Below, piece after piece: positions 1 through 9,212 of a DNA stretch of 23,134 nucleotides. Positions within the stretch are counted from its first letter, which is position 1; the number at the start of each line of letters is the position of its first letter. A model generated the notes under the pieces. It was not told where the DNA came from, did not search any database, and saw nothing but the letters and a program-made list of their open reading frames with translations. The translations under genes and the position numbers were made by a program. Origin of the DNA: Astrothelium macrocarpum (lineage: Eukaryota; Ascomycota; Dothideomycetes; Trypetheliales; Trypetheliaceae); NCBI GenBank assembly GCA_021030915.1, contig JAGEMR010000242.1:1-23134 (forward strand), written 5' to 3'.

Positions 1-860
1 TAATAAAGAATAATATAATTTGATAATTCAAAATTCTATTAAAAATATTATCAAAGATTAATTTAAAAAATGATTTTAAATATAACGAAATTAAAATGGA
101 TTCTGTTATATTTTTATATATTTCGTAATATATTTTGGCTCATGACGTGAATTTTATAAGTCAGAGATTGGGTCTCTTGGTTCATGACGTGAGTTTTATG
201 AGCCAGAGGTTGGGTCTCTTGACTCATGACGTGAGCCTTATGAGCCAGAGGTTGGGCGGGTACACGGATGTGTACACGGCCCTCTCAGTGGTCATAACAA
301 TTTTAATAAAATATATAAATATTTTAATATTTTTATAAATAATATATAAAATATGAATAAATAAAATTTAAAATTAGATATTTATATAAATTTAATAATT
401 TTTATTTATATTAATAAAAAATATATTTATAAAAAAATATCATAAAATTATTAATAAATTTTAATTATTAAAATCATTAATTTATAAAATTATTTTATTA
501 ATCCATTTATTATATTTAAAAATAAAAATTTTCAAATTATTTAATTTCATTTAAATAAAATATTAAATTAGAATTAACTATAATAAAATTAAAAATCGAA
601 AATATATATTTAAAATATCAATTAAAATTAAATATTATTAAATTAATTAAAAAAATTATTATAATTGATATAAATAAATATTTTATAATTTTAAATTAAA
701 TTTCAAAATTAATCATTAAAATAATTATTTCATTAATCAATTTTATTCCAAAAATAAAAAATATATATTCAAAAATTATTATCGAATTTATATATAATTA
801 TTTATATATACAATTCCAATCTTAATTGTTATTATTGAATATATTACACCAAATTCAAAT
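1..860. repeat. AT-rich RIP-like tract
   Basis: The DNA is almost entirely A and T from 1 to about 137 and again from about 300 to 855. G and C are scarce and long TA/AAT/TTA runs dominate, while everything after 860 has ordinary composition. No coding capacity is visible. In Pezizomycotina, such sharply bounded AT blocks are usually transposon copies destroyed by repeat-induced point mutation. The original element cannot be recognised. The block is interrupted by a GC-normal island at 138-300. Confidence 0.8.
141..256 (+). repeat. Three tandem copies of a 42-bp repeat
   Basis: Copies begin at 141, 183 and 225, each starting CATGACGTGA. The core TTATGAGCCAGAGGTTGGG is shared by copies 2 and 3 with a few differences in copy 1, and the third copy is cut off at about 256. 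The unit length is a multiple of three, so the array reads as a repeated 14-residue peptide. It lies inside AT-rich DNA and has no gene context, so coding is doubtful. A 12-bp-spaced duplication of GTACACGG (260-267 and 272-279) follows directly. Confidence 0.85.
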
Positions 861-1128
861 AAGACGAAATGGTGGTGATGGCCGGGTTCAGGTGGTGGCC
901 GGTTTCTATGGTGGCCGACTTAGTGGCCGCGGCCTCGCTGAATTCCTAAGGCAGTTTTCGCCCCCACCCCTTGGGCTCTTGGCGCGGAAAATGTTATCTT
1001 ATGAAAATCTCACATATCCCGCTTCAACCACGGCCAATTAAACAAGGTCTCGGGTTTCTCCGGGTGGCTTTGACTTGCTGGTGCCTGAATTTCCATGCGT
1101 AGCATGGTATTCAAAATAGTACAATTCC
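861..1128. other. Intergenic segment with TGGCCG repeats
   Basis: Composition returns to normal here. The hexamer TGGCCG occurs at 879, 896, 912 and 924 in a G-rich stretch. No gene is supported. The segment forms the 3' flank of the HET gene and the border with the AT-rich tract. Confidence 0.5.
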
Positions 1129-2968
1129 TTAGCTCTCTGCACCGCCAAAAACTCTTCGCAGCCTTCCAAACCTCCGGTTGGGGTTTGGAATTATTGGATC
1201 CTTTGTTGGGGCAATCAAAGTTTCTATCTTATCCATGATCAAATCGACCGTGCTAACAGGCCTTTCAGTCGCGTCCACCTCAACATCGATCATGTAATAC
1301 TTTGCACCTCCTCGCACCAAAGCTTCAGCCGTCACATGAATGCGATGATATCCTACGGTTAGGTGACTTCCGATCGGCTTTGGATTGTAGAGACTTTGGA
1401 ATATCTCGAAGCGATCCTCACGACTGGCGATGAGGTCAAGGTCTTCCAATTCGACCGCGTCGAAACCGATCTGAAATCCAGCCATCGATCCTAGGATAAT
1501 TAAGAATCGTTCGGCTTCATTGTACACTATATGTAGGGCGCAAGATGCACGAGTTTCTCCCCTACCAACAACCCTACAAGTTGAAGGGCTTCCACGAGGG
1601 ATCCAACCAAGAGTGGCTTTAGAGGACGCGATTGCCTCTGCGCCATGAGTTGAAGAAGGTACCGTAACCTCGAAAACTTGATATCCCTGATGGTTCCCAA
1701 CGAACTTGCGTAATTGGAAAACATGGCTTGGATATATACCCTCCGGGGTAGGCACTACAATGGCTTGGCGAACATAGACGGTCTGCAGAGCACCTCGCTC
1801 GTGAACTTCAGCAAAGCATCCAACGTTGACTCTTGCATATTGTTTTTGCCCACCCGGTAGCTTCTTCAAATACAGAGCTAGAAAGGCTTGGTTCTCGAAA
1901 TGTGGCGGCACAGGGCAGTCGAGGGCTGCGGCATACAGCTTAGGCTCCATGTCAGCCAACGGAGTCAAGTGGAAGTCAATACACACGCCTCTATTACTTG
2001 TAGAGTAAGATCCGCGTTCTTCCCTATCCTCATAGGGAATGATGCTATGCGAATATTTGAACTGGGATGGGTGTGTTGCAAGCAATCCATGATAGGATGT
2101 ATCGGACGCCTCTTCATCCGTCCACGCGAACAGCGAGTGGTCGTCTGAGTTCTTCATTATTTCTTCTTGTAACCTCAGGAAAGCTTTGGTTCCGCCTTCT
2201 CCGTACAACATTGGCATGTTGACTGAAAATATGCCCATCAAACAATATGCAATGTCCTCTGGTCTTGTTACACTTCTTCGGGCGGCCCATGACATCCGTT
2301 TGGCTATACTTGCCGACTCCAATGCCCTTTTCCCGGTCAGAATGTCCTCATCTATACCAGTGATGGCGGAGAGGATGGAGCTCAGAGTGTCCTTTCTCCC
2401 TATCTCAGTCCAATCCATGGAATAGAAGATTATATTTGAAGGCGAAAGTAGTTCCTGGAGTGTCCAGCCTCTCGTAGCCCAGCGTGTTCTGGTAAGCTCA
2501 GTGTTCTCGCTGCTAGTATCAACCTCTGCGGGTACATCTTCAAGATAGACGTAGCATCTATTCGCTCGTCCATACCAGAAATTCATCGAATTAATAGCTT
2601 CTGATAATTCCGCACTACTACTTTTGTCGATGCAACAAGTATCTATCTGGTAATTCCATGAGTGGTTGAAGAAGCAGGGATATAGCGCTAATCCATATAA
2701 ATAGGGGTCTCACCCAAACATATTCTAGCCCATCTTTGAACGCTTGTGCGCAGCTGTACTGGACTTTCTTATAGCCATTCTTATTCTGAACGATTGCTTT
2801 CTGATCCACACCGTGTCGTGACATGTCAGTGAAGAGTATTTCTTGCTCTGGATCTTGGGCCCAGACATGAGATAAAATGGCGTATTCTGGGATCCGGTCC
2901 GGCGGGAATTCTTTCAGCTGAGGTAGTTCATCACTGGCGCCAGGATTTGGTACGACGATTAGACGCAT
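1129..2968 (-). CDS. HET-domain (heterokaryon incompatibility) protein
   Basis: Two exons, 2968-2714 and 2646-1129, are joined over a 67-nt intron (GTGAGA...ACCAG). Splicing gives a 590-residue protein and restores the family motif WIDTCCIDK across the junction (residues 85-93). HET landmarks in order: an MRLI start with YAILSHVW at 29-36, CYVYLEDV at about 116-123, RGWTLQELL at 144-152, and the block AYCLMGIF...MPMLYGEG at about 218-236. After the domain comes GLLATHP, the usual start of the conserved region that follows in HET proteins of the HET-E/HET-D relatives. HET proteins act in vegetative incompatibility, where the domain triggers cell death after fusion of unlike strains. No NACHT or WD repeats follow, so this is a stand-alone HET protein. 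The reading frame is intact. The nearest neighbour starts divergently 541 bp away. Which allele differences it senses, if any, cannot be read. Confidence 0.9.
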
Positions 2969-3509
2969 TATACCGCGGCAACTACCAATCTGGGACGCTG
3001 AGATTCATTGATGTACAAAACGCTTGGGATTATCTAACGACCGATTGACAAAATCTGAAAGGCAGAGCAACATGTAGTTGTCAGAATGAAACAAAAGAGG
3101 ACCAGGTATCTCCCACTAAAAGTTCGCTGGAGCGCCGGATCTTTTTTGTGGCTGGATTAGGTAGGCATCATGCATTAAGATGCATAGTAGTGCACATGGG
3201 GGCCTAAATGTTGCGAGCCGCTGCGGCGGGTGGGATGAGCTTGTGGTTTTCATTGGCTGTCAACTCTCGCCTGACATCCTATATGGCCGTGCACTCATGC
3301 TATTTCAGCCTTTGTTTCAAAAACTTTCCGTAGCCCCCAAATTGAGGTGTACGGGTAAGGCTGAGACTGGTAATCATTGAGCTCCTCGGCCTCCCTTCCC
3401 CCGGGCTAGGATACTATTGTTTAAAAGTACGACACTATCTCCCGTTAAACATGAGCTCCATCAAACACCCACTGTTCCAACTTTGTCACGCAGGAACCAC
3501 ATTGCTGAA
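2969..3509. promoter_or_regulatory. Divergent intergenic region, HET / LITAF-like
   Basis: These 541 bp separate the start codons of the leftward HET gene and the rightward LITAF-like gene, so promoters for both should lie here. ATGCAT hexamers cluster around 3169-3185. I see no clear TATA box or protein-coding segment. Confidence 0.45.
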
Positions 3510-4054
3510 ATGCCAGAAAATAGCGATGAATCTACGCGGACGGATCCGCTGCAAACACTCCATTCAGGGTACGATAATTGGCAATGTATCCCTTTGTAGT
3601 TTGACGGAAAGGCTGATCTGAAGCAGAGAGTCATTGCCTATACAGCAAATACAACCTAAAATTATCGAAGCTCCCGAACCAGTTTACGTCATGCCATTAG
3701 AATCCCTCGGCGACAAGCCCGAATACATTGCTTGTCCTTTTTGCAAACGCAGAACCGAGACGAAGGTCAACAAGGTCCAAAGAAGCCGAGAGTAAGTTCA
3801 GATAAAATCATCTGGCCCATTCAGACGTAATAGATGACTGAGCGAACAGGAACGAAGGACTGCTTGCTTGCCTCCTTTGCCTCGTTTGTCCATGTCTTAT
3901 TTGCCTAGCCTTTCAGGGGGGCGAAGTGGACACTGATCACTATTGCACCGGGGCTGGCTGTGGTAGGCAGGTTACTCATAAGCCTCAGAATGGCCAAATC
4001 CAAGTCATGCGAGCTCCGCAATCTATGGTGCCCTGGGTCCCCTCACAACAATAA
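3510..4054 (+). CDS. LITAF-like zinc-binding, membrane-associated protein
   Basis: Three exons, 3510-3568, 3627-3791 and 3850-4054, give 142 residues. Intron 1 is GTACGA...AAGCAG (58 nt) and intron 2 is GTAAGT...GAACAG (58 nt); all phases match. The second half has the LITAF layout: YIACPFCKRRTETKV with a CxxC pair (C56, C59), then a Cys-rich hydrophobic stretch at about 78-97 (LLACLLCLVCPCLICLAF), then DHYC...CGRQV with H105, C107 and C112. In this family the two cysteine pairs bind one zinc and the hydrophobic stretch inserts into membrane, often endosomal or plasma membrane. The second pair is spaced C-x4-C instead of the usual C-x2-C. The residues before 45 are proline/glutamine-rich and probably disordered. 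The first exon is the least certain: 3510 is the first ATG in its frame, and the domain itself is carried by exons 2 and 3. Confidence 0.78.
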
Positions 4055-5663
4055 AGTTTCAAACATGTGCCCAAATACCGTTGCAAGGTGTGCAAAGAGT
4101 GCTAGTCTTGAAGTCAAGAAGAGACGAACGAGTGCTGCGATAAAATCATCAATCAACAATTTTACCTCATCAAATCTTGACGTGGGGAATACGATGTTTC
4201 AGCCAACAGAGAGGACTCAACGGCAATCTGCCTGTAGTGTTCGTCCGTTGAGTAAAAACTAATGATGCATGCTGAAAGGGGTTTTGCCTGGAATTCATGA
4301 AACTTTTTTAAGATATCCTATTTTCGAAGGTGGCTCGCAAAGTCTAATAAAGCAAGCGAGAGTGAAGAGTTTGGCCTGCGGCGTTTTTATGAAGACAATC
4401 CTGGGCGATAATCTGGTATTTGAGAACCTTGATGACATCTCCTAGATGACCTACCTACTTGCTCGGTCATTCTTGCAGTTCAGAATCTGTTTTTTTAATA
4501 TGTAAATTCTGCTCGCTGCCCAGGTCTTACACTTAATACTTATCAGGGTGAATATGTCAAGTACCCGTTTGTATTTCTTATCTAATGTCCAACCATGGTG
4601 ATGCATGAGTCCATGCACGGAATTCCAGAAACTCGTGTCTTCGTTTCATTTCATCCGTCTCAACGACGTACTTTGGTTTCCTCTTGATTTGATTCAATCG
4701 GATGTGCAACCCTGTTGTCGATCTTGCTCTGATGGCTACAAACCACAACCTCAAGCGATTTGGCTCACTTTAGGAGTCAATATAGGACCAGATATGCCTT
4801 ATCATACGGACGATAATTCACCTTGAATCATTATCATTTCCACCTTATGCGCTGGCGAAAACATCTACTATATTACGCAGCAGACAGCCTTTGTATGTGA
4901 TAAAGACGGCATAGAGGCGTGAGTCCACTGTCTCGATCCCACTCTAGGGTATTCATAGCACAAGTGACGTTTGATTTTGAGCTCGAAGACGCATCTTTAC
5001 TCTATCTTCTTCATCAGAGACATAGAGCAGTTTGTAAGCTTTGGCATGTTTTCACTTATGTTTTTAGGTCATCGGTACCTAGGTGAAAAAAATACCGGTT
5101 CAAGTTTTCTGCTAGTCAATAAAACTAGCAATTTCATTTCCGTAGAAATCTATACCCGCGAAAGACCTGGACATGTCTCTACTTGACGTTAGATCTGTTC
5201 TGGCCCTCATCTTGTGACGTAAGAGCAAGGTGTAATAGTTATTTAGTTAGAGAATAAATTATTTTACGTATAAGCCCTATTTAGGGGCATCATTGTGGAA
5301 AGATACCCCACTGTGAAAAGCTACTGGGTACAGTGCCGTTATCGAGTTCAAATAAGCCTTGCGGACCAAGTAGGACGCTTGTGAGTTATTTATTTAGGGG
5401 CATAGCCCGCCTAAACTGAGGATCTAAAGACTCGGCTAATCGACGAATCAGCCATCAAAAATCGAAACTAAATCGAACTAGTTTGGGCAAGCTTGTGTAC
5501 CAATAAGATACGAGGACGGCTCGCCCTCCGTTGACTCAATCTAGGCACCCGTTCAATGATTAAAACGTCCGCAGTCTACCACTTTGACCCTTCGACTCCA
5601 TATATTCTCTCTTTTTGGGAAGAAAGGAATGAAATTAATCCACAGACGCATATTAGTCTCAAA
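4055..5663. other. Long intergenic region without a supported gene
   Basis: There are only short open frames, none with recognisable domains. A weak exon-like stretch around 4830-4919 ends in a GTGAGT donor-like site, but no partner exon convinces. TATTTAGGGGCAT occurs twice as a direct repeat about 110 bp apart (about 5278 and 5391), and GCCCTATTTAGGGGC near 5273-5287 is a short imperfect hairpin. The last few hundred bases should hold the promoter and 5' leader of the R3H gene. Confidence 0.5.
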
Positions 5664-6812
5664 ATGTCTTCCTCTTTCATGTCGCTACCACGTGAGCTCC
5701 GCCAGCGCATCCTACTCTTAGCTCTTCCTCAGCTTGTCAAACCGAGCATCGTCCCATGTCTTTCCCTCGCTCCCCAGAATCTCCTCCACACAAGCCGCAC
5801 AATTCGACAGGACATGAGTTGGGTCCTGGAGAATTATTCTCCATTCTTTTACTTCCGTAATCCGTCTCACCTGGCAAAAGTTCTATCCGCACTCAAGAGA
5901 CTGAGTAAAAATCCCCCTTTCACCTACAAACCCCATTTCGAGCACATCATCTTTAGTATTTTCGATGATGCAAATGTCGACAAGATGCATTGGACCTGCT
6001 ACTGTTGGCGCGGTGAAATGCGTGACCAAGACGATCTTGTCAATGCCTGGGCAATCGCCGTCCCAACTCTACCCCGTCAGATAAAGACAATCCAACTAGA
6101 CATGACTCCCGCACCGGGATGGATGCGAGAAGGTAGGCCTGAATGGATTCCAGGCTTCATTCAGGACCGCCGCATCTCGAAGACGTTTCTCGGCGAGCAT
6201 GATGACACAATTTTAAACCTCTTACGACGTATTCACAAGCGTTTTGGTGATGGTGTCACTGTGCAGCTAAGCGGTCAATTGAGCGAAAGAAGCCGCTCTT
6301 ATATAGAAGCACTGATATCTCGGAGCGTCGCAGCGGTCATGAATATCACCTTCGAGGGCGACTTGCTTGCAGTGCAACCTGTTTTACGCAAGCCAACGCC
6401 ACAGATGTGGGAAGCTATAGGTAAACTGTGCCCTGTTCGGTATGGATGGATCCGGGAGGAGAAACGAAATGGGCCTATTCCTTGGGGAAATGAGCAGGAG
6501 ATGCGGCTTGCAAGACTGCATAGTGTCAAGTGGTCGGCAGATGCACAGAGGTTGTGGGCGAAAATTGCGCATCAGGACGAAGCCTACGCGACCGATCTGC
6601 TCAAGTCAATCGGGCTATTCGTGACGAATGACGAAGTGAACGAGATGGATTGCTCGCCCATGGACAACAGGGCACGTGCTCTAGTGCATCGTATTGCAAA
6701 GGACTTGCACTGTACCTCTCGGTCTGTTGGGAAAGAACCAGAGAGGTTTGTGAGGATTGAAAAGAAGGTCCTGCTCGATCGCAAGCGTGAGCCGGCAGTG
6801 TTGAAAAGATAA
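5664..6812 (+). CDS. F-box-like / R3H-domain protein
   Basis: Single exon. From the ATG at 5664 it encodes 382 residues. An in-frame ATG at 5556 would add 36 residues, but SSSFMSLPRELRQRILLLAL, directly after the 5664 ATG, looks like a natural fungal F-box-like N-terminus (LPxELRxxIL), so I prefer the later start. The middle is a charged, globular-looking region without a named domain. The C-terminus (about 336-366) matches an R3H domain: RALVHRIAKDLHC with the R-x3-H signature (R338, H342), followed by TSRSVGKEPERFVRI, the usual S-x-G...R-x-V ending. R3H domains bind single-stranded nucleic acid. F-box-like modules usually recruit SCF ubiquitin ligases, but that part is weaker. It converges with the B3/B4 gene on the other strand. 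Confidence 0.82.
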   Translation: MSSSFMSLPRELRQRILLLALPQLVKPSIVPCLSLAPQNLLHTSRTIRQDMSWVLENYSPFFYFRNPSHLAKVLSALKRLSKNPPFTYKPHFEHIIFSIFDDANVDKMHWTCYCWRGEMRDQDDLVNAWAIAVPTLPRQIKTIQLDMTPAPGWMREGRPEWIPGFIQDRRISKTFLGEHDDTILNLLRRIHKRFGDGVTVQLSGQLSERSRSYIEALISRSVAAVMNITFEGDLLAVQPVLRKPTPQMWEAIGKLCPVRYGWIREEKRNGPIPWGNEQEMRLARLHSVKWSADAQRLWAKIAHQDEAYATDLLKSIGLFVTNDEVNEMDCSPMDNRARALVHRIAKDLHCTSRSVGKEPERFVRIEKKVLLDRKREPAVLKR

Positions 6813-7117
6813 ATATGATGAGAGAAAAACAAATTAGCCCAGACATGCTTTCGTATAGATGCCGGCAGCCAGAGTACATGGACTACGCGGCGAATACATG
6901 TTAGTCTAAATCAGGCCTGATCGAGCATACTTCGGTCCCCTCCTCGAAAAAGACTTTCTTGTCCTACCGATCGACATACTCTATAATGTCTACAGGAATC
7001 GCACCATATCCCTGCCGACTGGTAGGCGAGGCTCGGCATGTTGGACATGGTTGATAGATTCGTCAAACAATCTCAAAAGCTCACTATCCTTTCTTGGCAC
7101 AATGGTCCATTACCGCA
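6813..7117. other. Convergent intergenic spacer
   Basis: About 305 bp lie between the 3' ends of the R3H gene and the B3/B4 gene. It probably contains both 3' UTRs. No further gene or repeat is seen. Confidence 0.5.
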
Positions 7118-7873
7118 TCAGTCGTCACTGTTGCGTCTAATTATTCGACGGCACTCGCGTACGTCGTTGGATAACGATTTTAGGATCGAGCCAAGCTCAT
7201 CAGCTGCAGCGCCCAAATCTTTATCCGAGATTGAGTCCAAGGCATCCAAAATAAATAGCACGCGCGTGCTGTTTTCGGTCAGCGCTGTCCTTGGACCTTG
7301 CCGCCAATTCCAGCGGCGACAGGTAACACCAGCAGTATCGCACCACACCACTTCTCCTACCTCCGGATGCTCCACAACGGTTTGCCCCTTTGACAATGTT
7401 TCGAAGCTCTCATTACCGGTAGCACAAATCAGAAACGGGGGACCGCTATACTTCTCCAGGTCTTCACCTCCTATCGGAATCTGATGCTTGACTGAGATGG
7501 CATTATAAATATCGGTGAGCCGATTCACTCGCGGCATGCCATTTTCCACGCGGCGCATCAACGCTTCCAAACTATTCCGTGTCTTGGCCGGTTTGGCTCC
7601 AAATGTTTTGTATGTTTCTCGCCATGCGGCCACATGGGGAATTTCCGTTATTGGAAATTGAGATAACGCCACTCGAGCGGATGCTTCGGCGTCTTGCAAC
7701 AAGGTTTCGCTCACATCGTCGCTGGGACCTGTAGGGATGCCATCAACAATCATTAATAGCGCACGATAATCGGGTCGTAGTTTGAAGATTTCGGGGGCTA
7801 TTCGGGCACTTTCGAGGTATGACTGCATGCTTTGGTTATCATGCATAATTCGATGGTGCACAATGAAAACCAT
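7118..7873 (-). CDS. B3/B4 tRNA-binding-domain protein
   Basis: Single exon, 251 residues from the ATG at 7873; in-frame ATGs at 7846 and 7828 are alternatives. The protein matches the B3/B4 domain of phenylalanyl-tRNA synthetase beta chains and its free-standing relatives: IPHVAAWRETYKTFGAKP, then NSLEALMRRVENG, then a NRLTDIYNAISVKHQIPIGG block, and the late block GEVVWCDTAGVTCRRWNWRQ. In the synthetase this domain recognises or edits aminoacyl-tRNA. Free-standing versions are poorly characterised, so the substrate here is unknown. The 5' flank on the coding strand is strongly pyrimidine-rich (7900-7960), common before fungal starts. The PaiB-like gene lies upstream in the same direction, 277 bp away. 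The frame is intact. Confidence 0.85.
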   Translation of the reverse strand: MVFIVHHRIMHDNQSMQSYLESARIAPEIFKLRPDYRALLMIVDGIPTGPSDDVSETLLQDAEASARVALSQFPITEIPHVAAWRETYKTFGAKPAKTRNSLEALMRRVENGMPRVNRLTDIYNAISVKHQIPIGGEDLEKYSGPPFLICATGNESFETLSKGQTVVEHPEVGEVVWCDTAGVTCRRWNWRQGPRTALTENSTRVLFILDALDSISDKDLGAAADELGSILKSLSNDVRECRRIIRRNSDD

Positions 7874-7899
7874 CGACAATGACGTAAATGTAAATCGTA

Positions 7900-7960
7900 G
7901 GAGAGTGAAGAAAAGCGAAAGAGAAAAAAAAAGAAAGAAAGAGGCGATAGATAGAGAAAC
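7900..7960 (-). promoter_or_regulatory. Pyrimidine-rich tract upstream of the B3/B4 gene
   Basis: On the coding strand this stretch is nearly all C and T. CT-rich tracts just before the start codon are a common core-promoter feature in filamentous fungi. The role here is inferred from position. Confidence 0.4.
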
Positions 7961-8029
7961 AATAACATAGGGCGTAAAATTTTGACCGATATGGGAAAAG
8001 ACAGGGCGCTTGTCGTTCCCGTTCTTACA

Positions 8030-8067
8030 CTAAGCCCTCTTAGCTTGATACCGCTGGTGGTATCAAG
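8030..8067. repeat. Two abutting perfect hairpins
   Basis: CTAAG-CCCT-CTTAG (8030-8043) is followed without a gap by CTTGATACC-GCTGGT-GGTATCAAG (8044-8067), with perfect arms of 5 and 9 bp. They lie 84 bp beyond the stop of the PaiB-like gene, in its likely 3' UTR, and upstream of the B3/B4 gene. The function is unknown. Fungi do not use bacterial-type terminators, so an RNA 3'-UTR element or protein-binding palindrome is as likely. Confidence 0.55.
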
Positions 8068-8150
8068 TTTTTCATATCTATTGCATGAAATTTTAGTGCA
8101 CCTACCTCATATCGGCACTATGAAACTTAGTCAAGAAACTTATTTGCAGT

Positions 8151-8933
8151 CTATAGTTTCTTTGCATCTTTCAGTTGTCCCCTCTCTTTCACATGTCTCG
8201 CAACCGAATCACTAATCTCAGTGCCAAGCGCCTCAAGTCCATCGATTACCCCAGCACGGTCGCCCAAACCCATCTCTTGACTCATTTTGAATTTGCCTTC
8301 CAACCTCTCAATCCGAATCTCAATCCCGATAATGGCTTTTTGAAGCAATTGAATGTAACGTCCTGGCGCATCAGACACCTTCCATGCGCTTGCCTCGCCC
8401 TCTTTACCCGTGTCTCCCATTATATGCTCCTCGGCGTAGAGTGAAAGATCATCGATCTGTTTAGCGAGGAAAGAACTCGTCTCTTCGGAGTCCGTATCGA
8501 AGTATATCTTCGCACGTCCATAAACTTGTGCGGCTGCATAATTCCAAGTCGGTACAACCTTTCCGGTACTTGGTTTGGTCTCGGTGTAAAACTTCGGGCT
8601 AATATAGTGTTGCGCCATGGAATGGAAAAGGACTTGAACTTCGCGGTCTAGAAATTTCGGACCAGAAGTTGACGTAGCAGGTATCGAATCATTGATTGCC
8701 TCTATCATGACTTTGCTTTGAGGGTTCGCTCGGGCTAAGTGACCGCGCAACTTGCCAAGTTCTGTCTCACTTTCTTCATTTTCGATGTCCAAGACAAAAG
8801 GAATATGACTCGATTGTATTAAAGGGTATGAGTTTGACGATATCGCAGTAGTAAGAATGCCGAGTGGATTTTCCCGAATCAGTTGACGTAGTACTGGAAT
8901 TGTAGCCTCTGCGTGTATTTCACGAAGATACAT
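8151..8933 (-). CDS. PaiB-like FMN-binding split-barrel protein
   Basis: Single exon, 260 residues. The ATG at 8933 gives MYLREIHAE, the usual N-terminus of this family; the frame extends upstream but only with non-ATG codons. Family landmarks: VLRQLIRENPLGILTTAI at about 15-32, SSHIPFVLD at 41-49, HLARANPQ at 65-72, and VPTWNYAAAQVYGRAKIY at 127-144. The Bacillus relative PaiB is described as a negative regulator of sporulation and protease genes. Fungal homologues are common but unassigned, and the fold suggests a flavin- or heme-binding enzyme. It starts 279 bp from the divergent Zn2Cys6 regulator and lies upstream of, and in line with, the B3/B4 gene. The frame is intact. Confidence 0.88.
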   Translation of the reverse strand: MYLREIHAEATIPVLRQLIRENPLGILTTAISSNSYPLIQSSHIPFVLDIENEESETELGKLRGHLARANPQSKVMIEAINDSIPATSTSGPKFLDREVQVLFHSMAQHYISPKFYTETKPSTGKVVPTWNYAAAQVYGRAKIYFDTDSEETSSFLAKQIDDLSLYAEEHIMGDTGKEGEASAWKVSDAPGRYIQLLQKAIIGIEIRIERLEGKFKMSQEMGLGDRAGVIDGLEALGTEISDSVARHVKERGQLKDAKKL

Positions 8934-9212
8934 CTTATTGACGAACCCAGTGGTCTGCTGCAGAAGAGTTGGCAACGCCTTTTCGAAGATTTGAAGAGCG
9001 ATGATAAATACCCGAAGTTTTACCGTTCTTCCCCGTCCGCTTCCACTCTTGCTTTTAGCGTGGTCTTTACGGAGTACCTCACTCTAGGATGCTGCTTATC
9101 TCTTCTTTTTTCTCCTTCATTGTTAGATACCATAAAGAACAAGTCCCTGAGCGTCCGCACGGCAAAGACTGGCGCTGCTGCAATAGGATGACTTGCCATT
9201 TGATATGAGACG
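8934..9212. promoter_or_regulatory. Shared divergent promoter region, PaiB-like / Zn2Cys6 regulator
   Basis: There are 279 bp between two opposite start codons. Such a short shared region suggests that the two genes respond to common signals and that the regulator could act on its neighbour. I did not find a convincing CGG-N-CCG inverted site. Confidence 0.5.

Noticed and set aside
138..300. A small protein encoded by the 42-bp repeats
   Set aside because: The open reading follows only from the repeat length being a multiple of three, and the frame runs straight into the AT-rich tract.
4605..4826. 73-codon open frame with two close cysteines
   Set aside because: No recognisable domain, no splice partner, and a length expected by chance.
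4830..4919. Exon-like stretch ending at a GTGAGT donor-like site
   Set aside because: No matching start exon, and the nearest acceptor would give an intron of only about 40 nt.
5556..5663. Upstream in-frame ATG extending the R3H protein by 36 residues
   Set aside because: The extra residues look like leader sequence, and the next ATG gives a natural family-like N-terminus.
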